From Phenylobacterium sp. (GTDB taxonomy: Bacteria > Pseudomonadota > Alphaproteobacteria > Caulobacterales > Caulobacteraceae): a DNA stretch of 10,824 nucleotides. Positions within the stretch are counted from its first letter, which is position 1, and every line of letters begins with the position of its first letter. The notes beneath the pieces were generated by a model, which saw only the letters and a list, made by a program, of their open reading frames with translations, did no database searches and had not been told where the DNA came from. This document shows positions 5,177-10,824 of the stretch, one piece after another. The position numbers were made by a program, and so were the translations under genes. The stretch is from the NCBI GenBank assembly GCA_028290925.1, contig JAQGIX010000164.1, forward strand, positions 1 through 10,824. Reading direction: 5' to 3'.

Positions 5177-7738
5177 ATGAACGTCGTCGTCGTCGAGAGC
5201 CCGGCCAAGGCCAAGACCATCAACAAGTACCTGGGCTCGGACTACATCGTCCTGGCGTCCTACGGCCACGTCCGCGACCTGCCGGCGAAGGACGGCTCGG
5301 TGCGCCCCGACGAAGATTTCGACATGTCCTGGGAGGTCGACGGCAAGGCCGCCAAGCGGCTGGCCGACATCGCCGACGCCGCCAAGAAGGCCGACCGCAT
5401 CATCCTGGCCACCGACCCCGACCGCGAGGGCGAGGCGATCAGCTGGCACGTGCTGGAGGTGCTGCGCCAGAAGAAGGCGCTGAGGGACCTGCCGGTCGAG
5501 CGCGTGGTGTTCAACGCCATTACCCGGACCGCGGTCACCGAGGCGATGAAGAACCCGCGCCAGATCGACATGGAGCTGGTGGACGCCTACCTGGCCCGCC
5601 GCGCCCTGGACTATCTGGTGGGCTTCACCCTGTCGCCGGTGCTGTGGCGCAAGCTGCCGGGCTCGCGCTCGGCGGGACGCGTTCAGTCGGTCGCCTTGCG
5701 GCTCGTCGTCGACCGCGAACTGGAGATCGAGGCGTTCCGCACCCAGGAATACTGGACCGTCGAGGCCGACGTCTCCTCGGGCGCCGAGCCCTTCGTCGGC
5801 CGGCTGGTGAAGCACGAGGGCAAGCGGCTCACCAAGTTCGATCTCGGCAATGAAGCCAGCGCCTTCGCCGCCCGCGACGCGGTCAAGGCCGCGAGCTTCA
5901 AGGTCAATGCGGTCGAGAAGAAGCCGGCCAGGCGCTCGCCGCCGCCGCCCTTCACCACCTCCACCCTGCAGCAGGAAGCCTCGCGCAAGCTGGGCTTCTC
6001 GGCGCAGCGGACCATGCAGGCCGCCCAGAAGCTCTATGAAGGCGTCGACATCGGCGGCGAGACCGTCGGCCTGATCACCTACATGCGGACCGACGGCGTG
6101 CAGACCGCCCCGGAGGCGCTGGACGAGGCGCGCGAGGTGATCGGCGGGCTCTACGGCAAGGAGTATGTGCCGGAGAAGCCCCGGATCTATTCCACCAAGG
6201 CCAAGAACGCCCAGGAGGCGCACGAGGCGATCCGGCCCACCAGCCTGGCCCGCAACCCCGGGCGGATGCGTCTCGATGGCGACCTCGGCCGGCTCTACGA
6301 GCTGGTCTGGAAGCGGATGATCGCCTCGCAGATGGAGGCCGCGCGCATCGAGCGGACCACCATCGACCTGGAAAGCGCCGACGGCGCGACCGGCCTGCGC
6401 GCCACCGGACAGGTGATCTTGTTCGACGGCTATCTGGCGGTCTACGAGGAAGGCCGCGACGATCCGGAGGACGAGGAAGGCGGCCGCCTGCCGCAGGTGC
6501 GCGAAGGCGCCGAGACCCGCCTGCTCGCCGCCCGCGCCGATCAGCACTTCACCGAGCCGCCGCCGCGCTATTCCGAGGCCAGCCTGGTGAAGAAGATGGA
6601 GGAGCTGGGCATCGGCCGGCCCTCGACCTACGCCTCGATCCTGGAGCGCCTGCGCGACCGCTCCTACGTCCGCATGGACAAGAACCGCTTCGTGCCGGAG
6701 GACCAGGGCCGCCTGGTCACGGTGTTCCTGGAGCAGTTCTTCGCCAAGTACGTCGAATACGACTTCACCGCCGACCTCGAGGAGAAGCTCGACCTGGTCT
6801 CGGCCGGCCAGCTCGACTGGAAGCTGCTGCTCAGGGAGTTCTGGCAGGAGTTCAACGCCAAGGTCGGCGAGATCAGCGAACTGCGCACCCGCGACGTGGT
6901 GGATTCGCTGGACGCGATCCTGGGCCCCTACCTGTTCCCGCCCAACCTGGACGGCAGCGACACCCGCGCCTGTCCGAAGTGCGGGACCGGCCGGCTCGGC
7001 CTGAAGCTCAGCCGCTCCAACCCGTTCATCGGCTGCTCCAACTATCCCGAGTGCCGCTACACCCGGCCGTTCGGCGCGCCCGAAGAGGGCGACACGGAGA
7101 ACGGCGACCGCGAGCTGGGCGTCGATCCCGAGACCGGCCTCATGGTGTTCCTGAAGGCCGGCCGCTTCGGCCCCTATGTGCAGCTGGGCGAAGACGAGAA
7201 GCCCAAGCGGGCCAGCCTGCCCAAGGGCTGGAGCCCGGCGGCCATGGACCTCGAGAAGGCGATGCGCCTGCTCAGGCTGCCGCGCGAGGTGGGGCCGCAC
7301 CCCGAGGACGGCCAGATGATCGTCGCCGGTATCGGCCGCTACGGACCCTTCGTGCTGCACGACGGCGCCTATGCGAACCTGTCGAGCATCGACGAGGTGT
7401 TCGACGTGGGCGTGAACCGCGCCGTCGCCCTGATCGCCGAGAAGCGCAGCGCCGCCAGCGCCCGGCGCGGCGGCGAGCCGACCTCGCTGAAGGACCTCGG
7501 CCCCCACCCGGCCGACGGCCAGCCGATCAAGGTGCTGGCCGGGCGCTACGGACCCTACGTCAAGCACGGCTCGACCAACGCCACCATCCCCAAGGGCAGC
7601 GACCCGCAAAGCCTGACCATTGAGGACGCGGTGAAGCTGATCGCCGAGCGCGAGGCGAAGGGGCCAGGCAAGAAGCCGGTGCGCGGGAAAGCCAAGGCCG
7701 CGCCGAAGAAGAAAGCCAAGGCCAAGGCCGAGGCCTGA
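5177..7738 (+). CDS. topA: DNA topoisomerase I (type IA)
   Basis: This is an 853-residue, full-length enzyme that relaxes negative supercoils by transient cleavage of one strand. The Toprim domain (about 1-115) begins at once with VESPAKAKTINKYLG, where Glu7 is catalytic, and carries D80-P-D82-R-E-G-E for Mg2+. The type IA core spans about 125-585, with the active-site Tyr302 in ITYMRTDG and the KKMEELGIGRPSTYASIL segment. One four-cysteine zinc ribbon (Cys599, Cys602, Cys620, Cys626) follows. Three C-terminal modules each carry G-R-(F/Y)-G-P-(F/Y)-V, at 662, 720 and 789. A basic tail at 829-853 has nine lysines in 25 residues and probably contacts DNA. The start is fixed by the Toprim domain; its AAGGA is about 16 bases upstream, so initiation may be weak or structured. 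The gene is convergent with the alcohol dehydrogenase gene. Confidence 0.98.
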   Translation: MNVVVVESPAKAKTINKYLGSDYIVLASYGHVRDLPAKDGSVRPDEDFDMSWEVDGKAAKRLADIADAAKKADRIILATDPDREGEAISWHVLEVLRQKKALRDLPVERVVFNAITRTAVTEAMKNPRQIDMELVDAYLARRALDYLVGFTLSPVLWRKLPGSRSAGRVQSVALRLVVDRELEIEAFRTQEYWTVEADVSSGAEPFVGRLVKHEGKRLTKFDLGNEASAFAARDAVKAASFKVNAVEKKPARRSPPPPFTTSTLQQEASRKLGFSAQRTMQAAQKLYEGVDIGGETVGLITYMRTDGVQTAPEALDEAREVIGGLYGKEYVPEKPRIYSTKAKNAQEAHEAIRPTSLARNPGRMRLDGDLGRLYELVWKRMIASQMEAARIERTTIDLESADGATGLRATGQVILFDGYLAVYEEGRDDPEDEEGGRLPQVREGAETRLLAARADQHFTEPPPRYSEASLVKKMEELGIGRPSTYASILERLRDRSYVRMDKNRFVPEDQGRLVTVFLEQFFAKYVEYDFTADLEEKLDLVSAGQLDWKLLLREFWQEFNAKVGEISELRTRDVVDSLDAILGPYLFPPNLDGSDTRACPKCGTGRLGLKLSRSNPFIGCSNYPECRYTRPFGAPEEGDTENGDRELGVDPETGLMVFLKAGRFGPYVQLGEDEKPKRASLPKGWSPAAMDLEKAMRLLRLPREVGPHPEDGQMIVAGIGRYGPFVLHDGAYANLSSIDEVFDVGVNRAVALIAEKRSAASARRGGEPTSLKDLGPHPADGQPIKVLAGRYGPYVKHGSTNATIPKGSDPQSLTIEDAVKLIAEREAKGPGKKPVRGKAKAAPKKKAKAKAEA

Positions 7739-7742
7739 TCCG

Positions 7743-7762
7743 ACCCCTCCACCGCGGGGGGT
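7743..7762. terminator. Possible shared terminator hairpin between topA and the alcohol dehydrogenase gene
   Basis: The 27 bp between the two convergent genes hold a 7-bp stem (7743-7749 with 7756-7762, one T-G pair, loop CACCGC). There is no real T run on either side, so it is a weak intrinsic terminator at best. Its position between two convergent stops is the main support. Confidence 0.35.
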
Positions 7763-7765
7763 TGC

Positions 7766-8926
7766 TCAGCCGGCCGCGATCTCCAGGATCTCGACGATGT
7801 CCGCCGGCCCCTTGATGGGGCGCGGATTCACCCTGACGCCGTTGTCGTGCATGGTGTGCTCGGCGATGGCCTGGAACTTGTCGGGGCCGATCCCGATGGT
7901 CTTCAGGTCGGTGGGCAGGCCGAGGCCCTGGGCCAGGCGGCGCACGGCATCGGAGGCCGAGAGGCCATCGGCGCCCATCAGCTCGGCGACCAGCGCCTGG
8001 CGACCGGCGTCCGCCCCTTCGTTCCAGCGCAGCACGGCGGGCAGGGTCACGCCGGAGGTGACCCCGTGCGGCACGCCGTAGGTCCCGCCCAGGGTGTGGC
8101 CGATGGCGTGGCTCGCGCCCATGCCGCGGCCGGCGCCGGCCCCGCTGATCGCCAGCCACATGCCGAACTGGCATTCCTGGCGGGCATCTAGGTTGGCCGG
8201 ATCGGCCTTGCTGGCCGGCAGGCCGGCCGCGAGCCGCTTCAGCCCGTCGGCGGCCAGCGCGTCGGCATAGGGCGCCCGCGTCGGATTGCAGAGCTGCTCG
8301 ACGGCGTGGTCGACGGCTTTCAGCCCGGTGGAGAACCACAGCGCCGGCGGCGTCGCCAGGGTGAGCGCCGGATCGAGGATCACGGCGCGCGGGGCGAGCA
8401 GCGGATGGGTGTAGCCCTCCTTGGCGCGGCGGCCGGTGTCGGTGACGCCGGCGAAGGGCGTGAACTCCGCGGCCGACAGCGTGGTCGGGATGGCGACCAT
8501 CCGCACGCCCGGCGGGATCTTCGCTGCGTCCACCCGGCCTTCGCCGCGGCCGGCGCGATAGGCGTCGAGCTCGTCCGGACGGCCGAGGCCGGCCCAGAGC
8601 GCCAGCTGCATGACCTTGGTGGCGTCGATCACGCTGCCGCCGCCCAGCGCCACCAGCAGATCGGCCTGGGTCTTCCGCGCGGCTTCCGCCCCGCCCATGA
8701 CGCTCTCGCGCGGCGAGTGGGCGCCGATGCCGGCGAAGACGCCGACGCAGAGCTCGCCCAGGTCCTTGGCCAGCTGGGCGGCCAGCGTCTGGGTGAGCGA
8801 GCGCGTGGTGGTGATCATCAGGCGGCGCACGCCCGAGGCGATCGCCAGTTCGCGCAGCACCTCGGCGGCCGGTCGGCCGTAGGCGACGAGGTCCTGGCGG
8901 GGGAAGCGGTGGGATCCGGTCAGCAT
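7766..8926 (-). CDS. Iron-type (group III) alcohol dehydrogenase family protein, related to maleylacetate reductase
   Basis: This 386-residue NAD(P)-dependent dehydrogenase has the dehydroquinate synthase-like fold. The N-terminal half binds the cofactor, with GGGSVIDATKV at 95-105 and the IPTTLSAAEFTPFAGVTD segment at 146-163. The C-terminal half carries His207 (in VDHAVEQ), His273, His277 and His287 (in GASHAIGHTLGGTYGVPHG), matching the three metal-ligand histidines and one nearby conserved histidine of FucO. The fourth FucO ligand, an Asp in G-M-D-A-L-T-H, is Lys203 here (G-L-K-A-V-D-H). Maleylacetate reductases have Asn at this place, so loss of the Asp does not prove inactivity. The layout resembles maleylacetate reductase, but no ring-cleavage genes are nearby and the substrate is unknown. 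The ATG at 8924-8926 gives a normal N-terminus, though it has no clear Shine-Dalgarno. It is convergent with topA and divergent from rnr. Confidence 0.88.
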   Translation of the reverse strand: MLTGSHRFPRQDLVAYGRPAAEVLRELAIASGVRRLMITTTRSLTQTLAAQLAKDLGELCVGVFAGIGAHSPRESVMGGAEAARKTQADLLVALGGGSVIDATKVMQLALWAGLGRPDELDAYRAGRGEGRVDAAKIPPGVRMVAIPTTLSAAEFTPFAGVTDTGRRAKEGYTHPLLAPRAVILDPALTLATPPALWFSTGLKAVDHAVEQLCNPTRAPYADALAADGLKRLAAGLPASKADPANLDARQECQFGMWLAISGAGAGRGMGASHAIGHTLGGTYGVPHGVTSGVTLPAVLRWNEGADAGRQALVAELMGADGLSASDAVRRLAQGLGLPTDLKTIGIGPDKFQAIAEHTMHDNGVRVNPRPIKGPADIVEILEIAAG

Positions 8927-9003
8927 GGGGCAAGCTTAATCCCGAAATCAGCCGGGAGCAGCCGCTAAGGATCGGCGTTCAAAGATGCTAAGCACGCCCA
9001 CCG
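8927..9003. promoter_or_regulatory. Divergent intergenic region between the alcohol dehydrogenase gene and rnr
   Basis: These 77 bp must contain starts for both genes unless one is read from further away. I see GCTAAGGAT (8964-8972), which resembles a Caulobacter-type -10 for rnr, but no convincing -35. No clear Shine-Dalgarno precedes either ATG; AAGGA is about 32 bases before the rnr start. No inverted repeat stands out. Confidence 0.25.
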
Positions 9004-10824
9004 ATGGCCAGACCTCACACCCCCAAAGCCGCCCGTTTCCCGCAAGGCCTCCCCGACCGGGAGGCGCTGATCAAGTTCGTCCGCGAGAACGGCGAGGCCG
9101 ACCGCGCCGCCATCGCCCGCGCCTTCGGGCTGAAAGGCGCCGATCGCCGGGCGCTGCGCGAGATGCTGCGCGAGCTGGAGACCTCGGGGGCGCTCGGCAA
9201 GCGCGGCCGCAAGGCCTTCGCCGAGGCCGGCGCCCTGCCCGATGTGGGCGTCGTCGATGTCGTCGAGCGCGATCCGGACGGCGACCTGTTCGTCAAGCTG
9301 ACCAAGGGCGAGGACGCGCCGATCGTGCCGCTCTCGCCCGACCGCAACGCCGAGGCCGGCCAGGCGCCGGGCCTGGGCGACCGCCTGCTGGTGCGCTTCG
9401 AGCGCCAGGAGAACGGCGAAGTCGAGGCCCGGCTGATCAAGCGGCTGGGCCAGAGCGCCCACCGGGTGCTGGGGGTGGTCCGCAAGGCGCGCGGCGAGAT
9501 CCGCGTGGAGCCGGTGGACCGGCGCTCCAAGGACAGCCTGGTGCTGGACCCCGCCGACGGCGGCCAGTTGAAGGACGGGGACCTGGTGCTGGCCCAGTTG
9601 GGCGCCTCGACCGGCCGCTACGGCCCGCACCGGGGCAAACTATTGGAGGTGGTCGGCCGCGAGGACGAGCCGCGCGCCGCCTCGCTGATCGCCATCCATG
9701 CCCACGGCATCCCGATGGGCTTCTCGCCGGCCGCGGAAGCCGAAGCCGAGGCCGCCCAGCCGCCGACGCTGGCGGGCCGCCAGGACCTGCGCGATGTGCC
9801 GCTGATCACCATCGACCCGGCCGACGCGCGCGACCACGACGACGCGGTCTATGCCGAGCCGGACACCGACGAGAAGAACCCGGGCGGCTGGATCGTGTGG
9901 GTGGCCATCGCCGACGTCGCCGCCTACGTCCGGCCGGGCTCGGCGCTGGATCACGACGCCCGTGAGAAGGGCAACAGCGTCTATTTCCCCGACCGGGTCG
10001 AGCCGATGCTGCCCGAGCGGCTGTCCAACGGCCTCTGCTCGCTCCGCGAAGGCGAGAACCGCGCCTGCATGGCGGTGCGGATGGTGTTCGGCGCCGACGG
10101 GCGCAAGCGCTCGCACCGCTTCGTGCGCGGCCTGATGCGCTCGGCGGCCAAGCTCTCCTACGAGCAGGCGCAGGAAGCCATCGAGGGCCGCACCGACGGC
10201 AAGACCTCGGCCCTGCTGATCCCGATCCTGAAGCCGCTGTGGGCCGCCTACGCCTGCCTGAAGAAGGGCCGCGACGCCCGCTCGCCGCTGGCCATCGAGA
10301 GCCTGGAGCGGAAGATCGCCATCGACGAGATGGGCCGGGTCGCCTCGATCATCCCGCGCGCCTCGCTGGAGGCCCACCGGCTGATCGAGGAATGTATGAT
10401 CCAGGCCAACGTCTGCGCCGCCGAGACCCTGGAGGCCCGGCGCACGCCGCTGATCTACCGCATCCACGACGCGCCGAGCCCGGAGAAACTGCAGGCCCTG
10501 GTCGACTTCCTGGGCACCCTCGGCATCCCCTGGACCAAGGGCGAGGCGCCGCGCACCGAGCGCTTCAACCGCCTGCTGGAGCAAACCCGCGGCACGCCCC
10601 ACGCCGAGATCGTCAACGAGGTGGTGCTGCGCACCCAGATGCAGGCGATCTATTCGACGGAGAACATCGGCCACTTCGGCCTGAACCTGGCGAAATACGC
10701 CCACTTCACCTCGCCGATCCGCCGCTACGCCGACCTGATCGTCCACCGAGGTCTGATCACGGCGCTGGGCCTGGGCGGCGACGGCCTCTCGGACCGCGAC
10801 ATCCAGAAGATGAAGGACACCGCC
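9004..10824 (+). CDS. rnr: Ribonuclease R, 3' end outside the window
   Basis: This is the first 607 codons of a 3'-to-5' processive exoribonuclease of the RNB (RNase II) family, which degrades structured RNA, mRNA fragments and defective rRNA. An N-terminal winged-helix segment (about 18-75, DREALIKFVREN...LREMLRELETSGAL) identifies RNase R rather than RNase II. It is followed by OB-fold cold-shock domains (about 80-230) and the RNB domain. The catalytic acid cluster is intact: Asp271, Asp277, Asp279 and Asp280 in TIDPADARDHDDAVY, lining up with Asp272/278/280/281 of E. coli RNase R. The H-F-T-S-P-I-R-R-Y-A-D motif is at 567-577. The end of the RNB domain and the S1 domain lie beyond the edge. 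The ATG at 9004 is the only ATG available: an in-frame TAA at 8989 blocks extension. No Shine-Dalgarno precedes it. The ATG at 8985 is in another frame. Confidence 0.96.
   Translation, partial: MARPHTPKAARFPQGLPDREALIKFVRENGEADRAAIARAFGLKGADRRALREMLRELETSGALGKRGRKAFAEAGALPDVGVVDVVERDPDGDLFVKLTKGEDAPIVPLSPDRNAEAGQAPGLGDRLLVRFERQENGEVEARLIKRLGQSAHRVLGVVRKARGEIRVEPVDRRSKDSLVLDPADGGQLKDGDLVLAQLGASTGRYGPHRGKLLEVVGREDEPRAASLIAIHAHGIPMGFSPAAEAEAEAAQPPTLAGRQDLRDVPLITIDPADARDHDDAVYAEPDTDEKNPGGWIVWVAIADVAAYVRPGSALDHDAREKGNSVYFPDRVEPMLPERLSNGLCSLREGENRACMAVRMVFGADGRKRSHRFVRGLMRSAAKLSYEQAQEAIEGRTDGKTSALLIPILKPLWAAYACLKKGRDARSPLAIESLERKIAIDEMGRVASIIPRASLEAHRLIEECMIQANVCAAETLEARRTPLIYRIHDAPSPEKLQALVDFLGTLGIPWTKGEAPRTERFNRLLEQTRGTPHAEIVNEVVLRTQMQAIYSTENIGHFGLNLAKYAHFTSPIRRYADLIVHRGLITALGLGGDGLSDRDIQKMKDTA

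Noticed and set aside
4976..7609. 877-codon open frame antisense to topA
   Set aside because: The topA frame is complete with every catalytic motif. The antisense product is low-complexity, rich in Gly/Ala/Arg/His and without domains, as expected for the mirror frame of a GC-rich gene.
7560..8933. 457-codon minus-strand frame overlapping the alcohol dehydrogenase gene
   Set aside because: It is in another frame with an Arg/Pro/Gly-rich product, while the dehydrogenase frame has all family motifs.
8985..9965. 326-codon + strand frame starting just upstream of rnr
   Set aside because: It overlaps rnr out of frame, and its product is Arg/Gly/Pro-rich; the RNase R frame is certain.
9640..10746. 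368-codon frame antisense to rnr
   Set aside because: It is a mirror of the RNase R catalytic domain frame with no recognisable domain.
1..10824. CRISPR array, tRNA or rRNA gene, insertion sequence, phage or defence system
   Set aside because: No spaced direct repeats, cloverleaf, transposase, integrase or terminal inverted repeat was seen; dprA and rnr here are housekeeping genes in an ordinary context.

Overview
This is a GC-rich bacterial chromosomal segment. Its order of housekeeping genes (pyrC-type gene, plsY, dprA, topA, then rnr) and the style of its proteins point to an alphaproteobacterium, most likely in Caulobacterales (Caulobacter or Phenylobacterium-like). That placement is an inference from protein character and gene order; no search was run.

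Layout from left to right: the 3' end of a dihydroorotase-like gene (pyrC/pyrX type) enters on the + strand and stops 3 bp from the end of a convergent minus-strand gene for a GT41 (O-GlcNAc-transferase-like) glycosyltransferase. Upstream of that gene, also on the minus strand, is a small cupin-fold protein, transcribed divergently from an ArsR-type winged-helix regulator across 57 bp that carry a short palindrome and a candidate promoter. The + strand backbone then resumes with a candidate sigma-70-like promoter, plsY (membrane glycerol-3-phosphate acyltransferase) and dprA (DNA-processing protein), which overlap by 4 bp. Next come a small secreted four-cysteine protein and a strong GC hairpin with a short T run. 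A 217-bp intergenic stretch rich in hairpins leads into topA (DNA topoisomerase I). A convergent minus-strand iron-type alcohol dehydrogenase follows, and then, divergently, rnr (RNase R), which runs off the right edge.

The housekeeping genes serve pyrimidine synthesis, phospholipid synthesis, DNA uptake and recombination, DNA supercoiling and RNA decay. They look like a conserved + strand neighbourhood interrupted twice by minus-strand accessory genes: glycosyltransferase/cupin with the adjacent ArsR gene, and the alcohol dehydrogenase. I see no CRISPR array, tRNA, rRNA, insertion sequence, phage gene or defence system. Nothing here amounts to a new multi-gene system. The points most worth a second look are the missing catalytic signature in the dihydroorotase fragment, the TPR-less GT41 enzyme, the Asp-to-Lys change at a metal-ligand position of the alcohol dehydrogenase, and the structured topA leader.
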